Source: Nitratiruptor sp.
GTDB lineage: Bacteria > Campylobacterota > Campylobacteria > Campylobacterales > Nitratiruptoraceae
Direction: 5' to 3'
DNA: 64,000 nucleotides
Assembly: GCA_009659925.1 (NCBI GenBank)
Contig: PUXW01000006.1
Location: 62,001 to 126,000, forward strand
Positions 43,553 to 52,533 of the stretch are shown piece by piece. The position numbers and the translations under genes are program-made. Numbering within the stretch: position 1 is the first letter of the stretch; each line of letters begins with the position of its first letter. The notes under the pieces were generated by a model. The model made no database searches, had not been told where the DNA came from, and worked only from the letters and a program-made list of their open reading frames with translations.

Positions 43553-45022
43553 ATGGAGTTTGTCGAGACACGAGGCAACGATTCCCGACGGCCCGCCCGG
43601 GTCTCCTTCACCCAAGCAATTCTCGATCCGGCCGCGAGTTTTGGAGGCCTCTACGCCCCTGCCTCCCTTCCCAGCCTCGATTTGAACTCCCTCATCGGCA
43701 AGGGGTACAAGGAGATGGCTGCCGCCATCTTGAATACCTTCGATCTGGACCTCCCTCAAGAGCTGCTCCAGGCGGCCCTCGATCGCTACGATCGATTCGA
43801 CGATCCCGAGGATCCAGCCCCCCTCGTTTCTATCGACGGGAACCTGGCAATTTGTGAACTCTACCACGGCCCGACCCGAGCCTTCAAGGACATGGCTCTC
43901 CAGCCCTTTGGCCATATCCTCTCCCATCTGGCCCAAGAGCGCCGGGAGCGCTATTTGATCCTGGCCGCCACCAGTGGAGATACGGGGCCAGCGACTCTAG
44001 AGAGCTTCAAAGAGCGTCCCAATGTGGATGTGGTCTGCCTCTATCCGGCCGGGGGCACCAGCGACGTCCAACGGCTTCAGATGGTCACAGAAGAGGGGGA
44101 GAACCTCAAGGTCATCGGTATCCATGGGGACTTTGACGATGCCCAAAGGGCCCTGAAAAACCTCCTCGCCTCTCCCTCTTTTCAAGCCAAGCTCAAGGAG
44201 CAAGGGATTCGCCTCTCTGCTGCCAACTCGGTGAATTTTGGCCGTATCCTCTTCCAGATCCTCTACCACATCCACAGCTACCTCCAGCTCCTCCATCGGG
44301 GCCTCATCGGGGCTGGAGAGTCTATCGATCTGGTCGTTCCCAGCGGCAACTTTGGGAATGCTCTGGGAGCCTACTACGCCAAGAAGATGGGACTGCCCAT
44401 TGGGAAAATCGTCATCGCCTCCAATGCCAACAACATCCTCACCGAGCTCATCCAAAAAGGGCGCTACGATCTGCGGGGTCGATCCTTGATTAAAACCACA
44501 TCCCCGGCCATGGATATTTTGCGCTCTTCCAATGTGGAGCGGGTCCTCTTTGACAAGTTTGGACCCCAGCGGACTCGGGAGCTCATGGAGCAGTTGGAAC
44601 GGGAGGGATTCTATGAGCTCAGCCCCCAAGAGCTCCAAGAGCTGCGGCAGGATTTCGAGGCCGATTTCGTCGATGATGGCCAGATTAAGGAGACCATCAA
44701 GGAGTTCGTCGAGGAGCACAACTACCTTATGGATCCCCATACCGCCACGACTATTGGCCCCTATCGCCGCTTCGTCAAAGGGGTTGGCATCGCCTACTCC
44801 ACGGCGGAGTGGACGAAGTTCGCCCCAACGGTCCTAGAAGCCCTGACTGGAGAGCGGGGGGTCGACGATCGGAGGGCCCTGGAACGGGTAGCCCAACTGG
44901 TCAAAGCCTCCATCCCCGAGCCCATCGCTCAGCTCTTCTCCAAACCGATCCGCCACGAGACGGTCATTCCTAAGGAGGAGATTGAGGAGGAGATATTGAG
45001 ATTTCTTGATAGCCGTCGATGA
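43553..45022 (+). CDS. thrC: Threonine synthase
   Basis: PLP enzyme converting O-phosphohomoserine to threonine. 489 residues: HGPTRAFKDMALQ (PLP Lys112), ATSGDTGPATLESF, NSVNFGRILFQILYH and VPSGNFGNALGAYYA. Length and motifs fit the long form found in Proteobacteria and fungi. ATG 43553 is chosen; an upstream frame runs back into cutA and lacks similarity. Confidence 0.97.
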   Translation: MEFVETRGNDSRRPARVSFTQAILDPAASFGGLYAPASLPSLDLNSLIGKGYKEMAAAILNTFDLDLPQELLQAALDRYDRFDDPEDPAPLVSIDGNLAICELYHGPTRAFKDMALQPFGHILSHLAQERRERYLILAATSGDTGPATLESFKERPNVDVVCLYPAGGTSDVQRLQMVTEEGENLKVIGIHGDFDDAQRALKNLLASPSFQAKLKEQGIRLSAANSVNFGRILFQILYHIHSYLQLLHRGLIGAGESIDLVVPSGNFGNALGAYYAKKMGLPIGKIVIASNANNILTELIQKGRYDLRGRSLIKTTSPAMDILRSSNVERVLFDKFGPQRTRELMEQLEREGFYELSPQELQELRQDFEADFVDDGQIKETIKEFVEEHNYLMDPHTATTIGPYRRFVKGVGIAYSTAEWTKFAPTVLEALTGERGVDDRRALERVAQLVKASIPEPIAQLFSKPIRHETVIPKEEIEEEILRFLDSRR

Positions 45023-45024
45023 TA

Positions 45025-45033
45025 TGCTATAAT
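45025..45033 (+). promoter_or_regulatory. Extended -10 promoter for the secreted protein at 45060
   Basis: TGCTATAAT matches the ideal extended -10. It begins 2 bp after the thrC stop and ends 26 bp before ATG 45060, giving the downstream gene its own promoter. Confidence 0.55.
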
Positions 45034-45059
45034 TGGGGAAAAATGAGTAGGATCGCAGG

Positions 45060-46094
45060 ATGAGAGTCGTACTCCTATCGTTCCTGGCCGTCGCGATGCT
45101 CTTTGCCCAACTCCTCTCCCCCAAATATGGGCGAGAACTGGAGGGCTACCTGCTCAACCATACCTTCGAGCTCAATGGCCGCTTCTACTATATCCAACAA
45201 GAAGGGGGTACGCCCCAGTGGATTCTGGAAGTCCTCACCCCGAAGGGGGAGATCGGGGGCTACTATCTCTTGTTGGGGCGCTCTCCGACTCCGGCCAACC
45301 CCTTCGGATGGGCCCGGATCGATATCGATGTAGCCAAACTCAAGGAGATCGAGCCAACTGGCTATTTTGTCCAGATCGATTACCCCAAGGACCCTTCCCA
45401 GGCCTTCTCTTGGGTTTATATCGATCGGGCCAGTGGGAAGATCTACAAATTGGTGGATTTTGAAGAGGGGAACTTTCGCTACTTTGGTCCCCTCAAACTT
45501 CATGTGGCCCTTTTCGGGCAGGAGGTTCTCTTCTTCAAACGGGGGGATCGGCTCACCTACGATCTTGGAAGCCATATCGAACTTTTGCGCTATGGCAAGA
45601 GCCAGGGCCCCATCCTCTTCGACCCCCGCTATCTCAAATCGGGGAAGGACTTCTACCTCCTTGAAGATCGCAACCTCACCTCCATCCGGATCTTCCAGCG
45701 TGCTCTAGGACGGGCTGGAGAGAGTCGAGTGGAGGGCTCCATCGAGAAGCTCCCCCTCCAGGGGATTGTCCGGATCAAGAGCCGGGTCGGGAAGTTTGTG
45801 GTCGATTGTACCGAGTACTACAAGCCTTTGGAGCTCGACTCCCTCCAAAAGGGGGATGGAATTGATAAGATCTTCCAGGAGTGGGGAGAGGGAGGGGTGT
45901 GCAGCAGGGAACTGGTACGCACCACCTGTCCCAAGGAGTACTACAAGGAGCTCGTTGGATGTGGGAGGAAGTTTGATCTGAGCAGTCTCTCCCAAAATGT
46001 CGACTTTGCCACCTTAACCCGCTACAGTCTCGACGACAATGTGAGCGTTACCGTTTACGAGCGGATTAGAGTCGATTCGGAACGGGGCGATTAG
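45060..46094 (+). CDS. Secreted protein of unknown function
   Basis: 344 residues: a signal peptide (MRVVLLSFLAVAMLFA), then a mostly beta-rich soluble region with repeated aromatic strands (FYYIQQEGGTPQWILEV, GWARIDIDVAKL, FVQIDYPKDPSQAFSWVYID). Four Cys lie near the C-terminus (DCTEYY, GVCSREL, TTCPKEY, VGCGRK), likely two disulfides. No family recognised. It has its own promoter and overlaps the convergent ABC-F gene by 4 bp. Confidence 0.75.
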   Translation: MRVVLLSFLAVAMLFAQLLSPKYGRELEGYLLNHTFELNGRFYYIQQEGGTPQWILEVLTPKGEIGGYYLLLGRSPTPANPFGWARIDIDVAKLKEIEPTGYFVQIDYPKDPSQAFSWVYIDRASGKIYKLVDFEEGNFRYFGPLKLHVALFGQEVLFFKRGDRLTYDLGSHIELLRYGKSQGPILFDPRYLKSGKDFYLLEDRNLTSIRIFQRALGRAGESRVEGSIEKLPLQGIVRIKSRVGKFVVDCTEYYKPLELDSLQKGDGIDKIFQEWGEGGVCSRELVRTTCPKEYYKELVGCGRKFDLSSLSQNVDFATLTRYSLDDNVSVTVYERIRVDSERGD

Positions 46095-48031
46095 CCCCCC
46101 TCCAAGGCCTCTCGCTTCTCTTCTAGCTCGAAATACTCCTCCAATAGCGCTTCGTGTTCTCCCTCCAGCCCCTCCAACTCTTGGGAGAGTTCGATGATCC
46201 CCCGCTCCTGGTAGCACTTGGGGTCGGCAAGACACTCCTTGATGGCTGCCATCCGGGCTTCAAGGGCTTCGATGAGCTCTGGAAGCTCTTGGAGGCGGCG
46301 ACTCTCCTTGTAGCTGAGCTTCTTTTGTCTCCTTCGGGGCTGGTGGTGGATCTCTTTGGGTTTTGAAGGGGATTCTTGGAGCCGGGTGAGCTCTTGGAGC
46401 TCCCGTTCGATCTGGAGGTAGTCGCTGTAACTCTGGTAGGACTCTTCGATCTGGCCATTTCCTTTGAAGACCAGAAGTTTGCTGGCAATCTTGTCCACAA
46501 AGTAGCGGTCATGGCTGACGAAGAGGATGGCTCCGGGAAACTTTTGGAGGTACTCTTCCAGGATGGTGATGGTGGGGATGTCCAGATCGTTGGTAGGCTC
46601 GTCAAGGATGAGGCAGTCGACCTTTTTGGTAAAGAGGAGGGCCAGGGCGAGACGGCTCTTTTCCCCACCACTCAAAGCCCCGATCTTCTTGTCCAGGTGT
46701 TCCTTGGGGAAGAGGAAGTTCTTCAAATAGCCATAGACATGGATGCTCTTGCCCTCCACTTCGACCCGATCCCCTCCGTTGGGGCAGAAGGTTTCGAGAA
46801 TGCTCTTCTCGTCGTCGAGGATGGAGCGCTGCTGGTCGAAGTAGCCGATGGTAAACTCCCCACGCTGGATGGTTCCTTGGTCTGGTTCCAACTCTCCCAG
46901 CAGGAGTTTGAGAAAGGTGCTCTTGCCACTCCCATTCTTGCCGACAATGGCGATGCGATCCTTTTGCAAGATGCGCATCGAGAGCTCTCGGATGAGGGGG
47001 CGCCCTCCCATACTCTTGGAGACTCGATCCAGTTCAAAGAGGACCTTGCGCCTACTGATTCCCTCCTCTCTATTGAAGTGGTGCTTCTCCCGCTCCAATT
47101 GGAGCTTGATCTTGCGGATGAGGGCGGGGTTGCGCTTGGCCTCTTGGCGCAGTTCGAGGAGCCGCTTTTTGCGCCCCTCGTTTCGCTTCATCCGCGCCCG
47201 TACCCCTCGGCGAAACCACTCCTCCTCCTGTTTGAGGAGACGCAAGAGGTTTTCATGGCGCCGTTGCAAGCTCTCGAGGAGCTGCTCCTTCTGACGCAGG
47301 TAGTCCCCATAACCCCCATGGAAGCTGCGCAGCTGTCCCTCTTCGATCTCCACGACCCTCGTGGCGATGCGGTCGATGAAGTAGCGATCGTGGCTGACGA
47401 AGAGGAGGGTTTTGGACTCTTTGAGGAGGAGTTCTTCGAGGAAGGTGACCATCGAGACGTCGAGGTGGTTGGTAGGCTCATCCAGCAGGAGGAGGTCTGG
47501 CTTTTGCAAGAGGAGTCCGGCCAGGGCGACCCGGCGCTGTTCTCCACCGCTGAGGGTGTTGACTAGCCGATCTTCGTGCTCTTTGAGCTCAAACTCTTGG
47601 AGGATTCGCTCCACCTGCTCCTCGATATTCCAGGCATTGTGGCTCTCAAGGAAGGCGGCAAGTTGGTCGAGCCGGCTCAAGAGGGTTTTATCCTCTGGGT
47701 TGGCGGCAAGGGCCTGGGTGGTCTCTTCATACTCTTTGCGCTTCTTCTTGATGGCGGTGAGCTGCTCTTCGATGGCCTGTTTGACCGTGAGCTCAGGAGG
47801 GAAGTGGGGGATTTGAGGGAGCATCTGAATGTTGAGGTTCTGGCGGATCCGCCGGCTTCCCTCATCGGGCTCTTCCAGGCCGGCGACGATGCCCATGAGG
47901 GTCGACTTCCCACTGCCGTTGCGACCGACAATGGCGATTCGCTCCCCCTCTTCGATGTGCAGGTCTACTCCCCGAAGGATCTCCTGGCTGTGGTAGCGCT
48001 TCTTGATCCCTTCCAAATCGACCAGTGCCAT
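46091..48031 (-). CDS. ABC-F family ATPase (Uup-like)
   Basis: 646 residues, two ABC ATPase domains without membrane parts. First Walker A GRNGSGKST (36-44), signature LSGGEQRR; linker helix region of about 70 residues rich in Arg/Lys (RARMKRNEGRKKRLLEL); second Walker A GKNGSGKST (about 360), signature LSGGEKSR. A C-terminal coiled coil (LPELIEALEARMAAI...) is typical of Uup, which binds DNA or ribosomes. ABC-F proteins rescue or remodel ribosomes; the exact class is uncertain. Confidence 0.9.
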   Translation of the reverse strand: MALVDLEGIKKRYHSQEILRGVDLHIEEGERIAIVGRNGSGKSTLMGIVAGLEEPDEGSRRIRQNLNIQMLPQIPHFPPELTVKQAIEEQLTAIKKKRKEYEETTQALAANPEDKTLLSRLDQLAAFLESHNAWNIEEQVERILQEFELKEHEDRLVNTLSGGEQRRVALAGLLLQKPDLLLLDEPTNHLDVSMVTFLEELLLKESKTLLFVSHDRYFIDRIATRVVEIEEGQLRSFHGGYGDYLRQKEQLLESLQRRHENLLRLLKQEEEWFRRGVRARMKRNEGRKKRLLELRQEAKRNPALIRKIKLQLEREKHHFNREEGISRRKVLFELDRVSKSMGGRPLIRELSMRILQKDRIAIVGKNGSGKSTFLKLLLGELEPDQGTIQRGEFTIGYFDQQRSILDDEKSILETFCPNGGDRVEVEGKSIHVYGYLKNFLFPKEHLDKKIGALSGGEKSRLALALLFTKKVDCLILDEPTNDLDIPTITILEEYLQKFPGAILFVSHDRYFVDKIASKLLVFKGNGQIEESYQSYSDYLQIERELQELTRLQESPSKPKEIHHQPRRRQKKLSYKESRRLQELPELIEALEARMAAIKECLADPKCYQERGIIELSQELEGLEGEHEALLEEYFELEEKREALEGG

Positions 48032-48049
48032 CCCTTTATCTCCATTGGG

Positions 48050-48073
48050 TATAATGTGGCTACCATTTTAGCA
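48050..48073. promoter_or_regulatory. Overlapping divergent promoters, ABC-F and M48 genes
   Basis: Plus strand: TATAAT at 48050-48055, 30 bp before ATG 48086. Minus strand: extended -10 TGCTAAAAT at 48073 to 48065, giving the ABC-F gene a leader of about 27 nt. The two start sites face away from each other within about 25 bp. Confidence 0.45.
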
Positions 48074-48085
48074 TAAAGGATGGCT

Positions 48086-49348
48086 ATGGGTCCCCTTGGC
48101 GTGGTCAGCATCCTCTACGGCGTCTACATCCTCTTCAAACTCTATGTCTCCACAATGCAAGCGGGTTTCGTCGCCAAGGCGAAACGGGGTGAGGCCCTCC
48201 TCCTACTCCCTGGTCAATTTTTAAAGGCCGGCCGCTACGCCCTGCAAAAGGAGCGCCTTACCATGGTGGAGACCCTCATCGAGTACCTCCTCTTCCTCTT
48301 CTGGATGGGAGCGGGACTTGCCTGGCTCGACCGGCTCATCGACGTGGAGGATCCCCTTGTCAAAAGTGTCCTCTTCGTCGACGCCTTCCTGGCCATCAAC
48401 TACCTGGTGATGCTTCCTCTCCAATTCTATCGCAAGTTCGTCCTCGATCAAGCCTTCGGCTTCAACCGCTCCACCATCAAGCTCTTTCTCTTGGACCAAC
48501 TCAAAATAGCCATCCTCTTCCTGCTCTTTGGCTCCTTGGTCATCTACGGGATCTCATGGGTGATCCTCTCCTTGCCCAACTGGTGGCTCTGGGGAGCTCT
48601 CTTCCTCTTTGGCGTTATCGTCGCCATCAACCTCCTCTATCCCACCCTCATTGCCCCCCTCTTCCACAACTTCACCACTCTTGAAAACGAAGAGCTACGG
48701 GGGCAGATCGAGGAGCTTTTGCGACGAAGTGGCTTCAGGAGCGATGGGGTCTTCGTCATCGATTCGAGTAGACGGGATTCTCGACTCAACGCCTACTTTG
48801 CGGGGCTGGGGCGAAGTAAACGGGTGGTCCTCTTCGATACCCTCGTTCAAAAACTCTCTTCCCAGGAGCTTCTGGCCGTTTTGGGCCATGAACTGGGCCA
48901 CTTCCGCCATAAGGATGTGATCAAACACCTCCTCCTCATCGGTCTCATTCTCTTCCTCCTCTTTGCCCTCTTCGCCCATTTGCCCGATGAACTCTACCAG
49001 GCGGTGGGCCTTGAACCTGGAGTTCCCCACGGGACGATCGTCTTCTTCTTGCTCTTGAGTCCTCCCCTCTTCTTCTTCCTCATGCCCCTGGTCAATCTGG
49101 TAAGCCGCTCCAATGAGTTTGCCGCAGACCGGTATGCAGGGAGGCTGGTGGGACGGGCTCCTTTGCGCAGCGCCCTTTTGAAACTGGTCCAGGAAAATAG
49201 CCACTTCCCCTTAGCCCACCCCCTCTATGTCTTCTTCTACTACTCCCACCCTCCCATTATCGACCGCCTCCAGGCCTTAGGATTCCAGGAGCAAGGGAAT
49301 ATTCAAGAGGCTATGCGTGAGGAGTTGGAGAGCGATGCGCATCGATGA
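48086..49348 (+). CDS. M48 family membrane metallopeptidase (Ste24-like)
   Basis: 420 residues with about seven membrane helices. The zinc motif is VLGHELGHF (about 265-273) and the third ligand region SRSNEFAADRYA (about 335-346). LDQAFGFNRSTIKLF and HPLYVFFYYSHPPIIDRL are typical of Ste24/CAAX-type M48 proteases, which cut proteins within or near the membrane. It is likely a membrane quality-control protease. ATG 48086 is chosen over ATG 48080 because AAAGGA is then five bases upstream. Confidence 0.92.
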   Translation: MGPLGVVSILYGVYILFKLYVSTMQAGFVAKAKRGEALLLLPGQFLKAGRYALQKERLTMVETLIEYLLFLFWMGAGLAWLDRLIDVEDPLVKSVLFVDAFLAINYLVMLPLQFYRKFVLDQAFGFNRSTIKLFLLDQLKIAILFLLFGSLVIYGISWVILSLPNWWLWGALFLFGVIVAINLLYPTLIAPLFHNFTTLENEELRGQIEELLRRSGFRSDGVFVIDSSRRDSRLNAYFAGLGRSKRVVLFDTLVQKLSSQELLAVLGHELGHFRHKDVIKHLLLIGLILFLLFALFAHLPDELYQAVGLEPGVPHGTIVFFLLLSPPLFFFLMPLVNLVSRSNEFAADRYAGRLVGRAPLRSALLKLVQENSHFPLAHPLYVFFYYSHPPIIDRLQALGFQEQGNIQEAMREELESDAHR

Positions 49349-50156
49349 GGCCTTGGAGCTAGGGCGTCAGAGGTTGAGGCTGGTAGCCGAGCGCCCCCTT
49401 TTGGAGGCTCAAATCCTCCTGGGCCATCTCCTCCAGCGCTCCCGCACCTTCCTCCATGCCCACCCTGAGTATATGCTCTCGCCCCAAGAGGAGGAGGCCT
49501 TTCTCCAGGCTCTCCAGCGGCGTATGGCCCATGAGCCCATAGAATACATCACCCAAGAGGTCTCCTTCTTCGCCGAGACCTTCGCCATCTGGCCCGGGGT
49601 GCTCATCCCTAGACCTGAGACCGAGCGTTTGGTTGAGGAGCTGTTGGGTGAACTGGAGGGGAGGGAGCGGGTCGCCGAAGTTGGGATTGGAAGTGGGGTC
49701 ATCTCTTTGACCTTGAAGCGCCTCATGCCAGGCCTGACGATTTGGGGAAGCGATATCGATCCCAAGGCCGTGGAGCTAGCCCGGTATAATCAGAAGCGTT
49801 TGGGAGTCGAGGTGGAGTTTGTGGAGGCCTCCTATCTTGAGGGAGCCCCGGATCCAATTGATGTGATCGTCTCCAACCCGCCCTATATCGCGCCAGATTA
49901 TCCCCTCCCTCCCTCCATCGCCCAATATGAGCCATCCCAGGCCCTCTTTGGTGGCGCGGGGGGTGTAGAGGTCATTCGCAAGCTCATCGATCTCTTCACA
50001 GAGGGGGAGGCGACAATCCTTGGGTGCGAAATGGGCTACGACCAGCGGTCCTGGGTCGAAGGCTATCTGGAAGAGATCGGATTTCAAGGAAGATGCCGCT
50101 TCTTCCAAGATCTTGCTGGCTGGGATCGGGGATTCATCTTGCGAAAGGGGGATTGA
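49335..50156 (+). CDS. prmC: Release factor glutamine methyltransferase
   Basis: PrmC methylates the Gln of the GGQ motif in RF1 and RF2, needed for efficient termination. 273 residues: an N-terminal helical bundle, IPRPETERLVEELL, the SAM site VAEVGIGSGVISL, and NPPYIAPDY (about 181-189), where NPPY binds the glutamine. ATG 49335 has GGAGTTGGAG upstream and overlaps the M48 gene by 14 bp. Confidence 0.95.
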   Translation: MRIDEALELGRQRLRLVAERPLLEAQILLGHLLQRSRTFLHAHPEYMLSPQEEEAFLQALQRRMAHEPIEYITQEVSFFAETFAIWPGVLIPRPETERLVEELLGELEGRERVAEVGIGSGVISLTLKRLMPGLTIWGSDIDPKAVELARYNQKRLGVEVEFVEASYLEGAPDPIDVIVSNPPYIAPDYPLPPSIAQYEPSQALFGGAGGVEVIRKLIDLFTEGEATILGCEMGYDQRSWVEGYLEEIGFQGRCRFFQDLAGWDRGFILRKGD

Positions 50157-50624
50157 ATGGCCCGGTGGATCGATACTCTCTATCTTGCCCTCTTGGGTAT
50201 GGCATTGGGGGCGATTGTGACCCTAGCCTTTATCGTGGCTCCCGTGGTTTTTGAGAGCCAGCGCTATGGGATGGCCTTGGACCACTACCAGATGGGACGG
50301 ATCATGAGTGCCATCTTCCAACAGGCCGTCCCCTTCTTCCATCTGGTGGCTGTGGCCATCATCTTGCGGGAGGGGTACGATTATAAGCGGTTCCGTCGGG
50401 ACTGGCTCCTCGTTCCTGCAGCTGCCACGGCCCTCTTGACCATCTTCCTCTTTACCCTCTACTATACCCCCAAGATCATCGGCTACCAAGGGGCAGGGGC
50501 TTCGGTGGTTCATGATCCCCGCTTTCAAAACCTCCATAAAGGGAGCGAGATCGACTTTGCCCTTGCGGCCCTCTCGCTGGCCCTCCTCCTCGGGCGGCGG
50601 CTCTATCTCCAATGTAAGGGGTGA
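50157..50624 (+). CDS. DUF4149-type membrane protein
   Basis: 155 residues with four hydrophobic helices (about 5-30, 55-68, 82-102, 132-145). The first contains the family-like GMALGAIVTLAFIVAPVVFE, and a mid loop carries HDPRFQNLHKGSEIDF. The shape fits the DUF4149 (TMEM205-like) family, of unknown function. It begins directly after prmC and overlaps mlaF by 4 bp. Confidence 0.75.
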   Translation: MARWIDTLYLALLGMALGAIVTLAFIVAPVVFESQRYGMALDHYQMGRIMSAIFQQAVPFFHLVAVAIILREGYDYKRFRRDWLLVPAAATALLTIFLFTLYYTPKIIGYQGAGASVVHDPRFQNLHKGSEIDFALAALSLALLLGRRLYLQCKG

Positions 50625-51391
50625 AGGTGGATCGAATTATTCGCATTCGCGATCTCCATAAGCGGTTTGGTTCCAAAGAGGTGCTCAAAGGGGTCAACCT
50701 CGATGTTATCCGAGGGAAGACCACCGTCATTTTGGGGCTCTCAGGGAGTGGGAAGTCGACTATCATCAAACATATCGTCCGGCTCCTAACCCCAGATCGT
50801 GGGGAAGTTTGGGTAGAAGATGTCGACATGGCCAGGGCCGATGAGGCTACGGTAATGGAGGTGCGTAAACGCATTGGCTACCTCTTCCAAAGTGGGGCCC
50901 TCTTTGATAGCATGAATGTCTACGAGAATGTGAGTTTTCCCTTGCGAGAGCACACCAAAATGGATGAGCGAGCCATCGAGGCCAAGGTCCGTCAGCGCCT
51001 GCGGATGGTTGCCCTCAATCCCGATGATGTCCTCCATCTCTATCCAGATCAGCTCAGTGGAGGGATGCGCAAACGGGTTGGGCTGGCTCGAGCAACCATC
51101 CTCGATCCTCAGATCATCCTCTACGACGAGCCAACCAGTGGGCTCGATCCCATCACCAGCGACCTCATCACCAAGCTTATCCGCACCCTCCAACACCAAC
51201 TCCATGTTACCTCGGTCCTCATCAGCCACGATATCAAGGAGAGCTACAAGGCGGGGGACTATTTCGCAATGCTCTACGATGGGAAGATCATCGAGTATGG
51301 GGCCAAGGAGGCCTTTTTCAAGACCTCCAACCCCTATGTGCAGCAGTTCATCAAAGGGGAGAGTGAGGGCCCCATCAAGGTGGTGCGCTAA
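50621..51391 (+). CDS. mlaF: MlaF-type ABC ATPase for lipid transport
   Basis: 256 residues. Walker A GLSGSGKST (39-47), Q-loop GYLFQSGALFDS, the MlaF-specific signature LSGGMRKRVGLARA, and Walker B ILYDEPTSGLDP. It should energise an MlaE permease for phospholipid transport; the mlaE gene is 24 kb away at 26792 and mlaD is not in the window. The GTG start gives a 4-bp overlap with the DUF4149 gene. The 3' end overlaps ftsZ by 4 bp (convergent). Confidence 0.92.
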   Translation: MKVDRIIRIRDLHKRFGSKEVLKGVNLDVIRGKTTVILGLSGSGKSTIIKHIVRLLTPDRGEVWVEDVDMARADEATVMEVRKRIGYLFQSGALFDSMNVYENVSFPLREHTKMDERAIEAKVRQRLRMVALNPDDVLHLYPDQLSGGMRKRVGLARATILDPQIILYDEPTSGLDPITSDLITKLIRTLQHQLHVTSVLISHDIKESYKAGDYFAMLYDGKIIEYGAKEAFFKTSNPYVQQFIKGESEGPIKVVR

Positions 51392-52509
51392 TCCATTTGC
51401 TGGCGCAAGAAGGTGGGGATATCGAGGTAGTCCTCATTCCCGTCGAATCCCCCTACCACCTTCCTGCGGACTTGGGGCTGATCTTTGAGGGTCGGTTTGG
51501 TGATCTGAATCGCCTTCTTCTCCTTCTCGTTTCCCATCTCCTCGAATCCAGTGGCGATGAGGGTGATCTTGACATGATCGGGGGAGATGCTCTCGTCGGT
51601 GGTGGTTCCAAAGATCACGTGGGCATTCTCATCGGCACTCTCGTAGACCACGTTCATCGCCTCCCCGATATCGATGAGGGGATAGTTGGGGTGGATGTTG
51701 AAATGGACCAGGACTCCCATGGCTCCATTGATGGAGAGGTTATCCAAAAGGGGCGACTCGATGGCGCTCTTGATCGCTTCGTAGGCCGAATTCTCTCCCG
51801 TAGCCTCCCCGACACCCATGAGGGCGAGTCCCCGGTGGCTCATGACAGTCTTCACATCGGCGAAGTCGAGGTTGATGTCGTTGGGACCATAGGAGAGGAT
51901 CACCCCACTAATACCCCCTACGGCCCTGGCGAGGATGTCGTCGACTATCTTGAAGCTGTCCCGGATCCCCAGCTTGCGGTCGATGATGGAGAGGAGCTTA
52001 TCATTGGGGATGACGACGATGGAGTCACTCTCCTTCTTGAGCTCTTCGATCCCCTCTTCGGCCAGTTTGGCCCGCTTCTTCCCTTCAAATTTAAAGGGTT
52101 TGGTGACCACCGAAATGGTCAAGGCCCCTACCTCTTTGGCGGCCTGGGCGATGATGGGGGCAGCCCCTGTTCCCGTTCCCCCACCCATACCGGCCGAGAT
52201 GAAGACGATATCGGCTCCGGCCAACTTCTCCTTGACCAGCTCGTAACTCTCCAAAGCCGCCTCTTTTCCAATTTCTGGCTGCATTCCAGCCCCTAGACCC
52301 CGGGTGAGCTTCTCACCAAGTTGGATCTTGGTATGGGCTTTGGACGAGGCGAGGGCTTGGGAGTCGGTGTTGGCGACGATGAGTTCGATCCCCTCGATCC
52401 CCTCTTCGATCATGTGGGCGATCATATTGCCACCACCCCCACCGACACCGACCGCCTTGATGTTGGCTCCCGTGATTTTTGAGACCTCTTCGATGTTAAA
52501 CTCCTGCAT
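51388..52509 (-). CDS. ftsZ: Cell division protein FtsZ
   Basis: Tubulin-like GTPase that forms the Z-ring. 373 residues: GVGGGGGNMI, NTDSQAL, the GTP-binding GGGTGTG (109-115), NFADVKTVM-type T7 loop (NLDFADVKTVM), and the C-terminal FtsA-binding peptide DYLDIPTFLRQQ. The variable linker before that peptide is short (about 35 residues). It lies 24 bp after ftsA. Confidence 0.98.
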   Translation of the reverse strand: MQEFNIEEVSKITGANIKAVGVGGGGGNMIAHMIEEGIEGIELIVANTDSQALASSKAHTKIQLGEKLTRGLGAGMQPEIGKEAALESYELVKEKLAGADIVFISAGMGGGTGTGAAPIIAQAAKEVGALTISVVTKPFKFEGKKRAKLAEEGIEELKKESDSIVVIPNDKLLSIIDRKLGIRDSFKIVDDILARAVGGISGVILSYGPNDINLDFADVKTVMSHRGLALMGVGEATGENSAYEAIKSAIESPLLDNLSINGAMGVLVHFNIHPNYPLIDIGEAMNVVYESADENAHVIFGTTTDESISPDHVKITLIATGFEEMGNEKEKKAIQITKPTLKDQPQVRRKVVGGFDGNEDYLDIPTFLRQQMD

Positions 52510-52533
52510 GTCGCATCCTTCCTTGAGATTGGT

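Noticed and set aside
46376-47566. A 396-codon open frame on the plus strand inside the ABC-F gene
   Set aside because: Antisense shadow of two ATPase domains; no plausible start signal.
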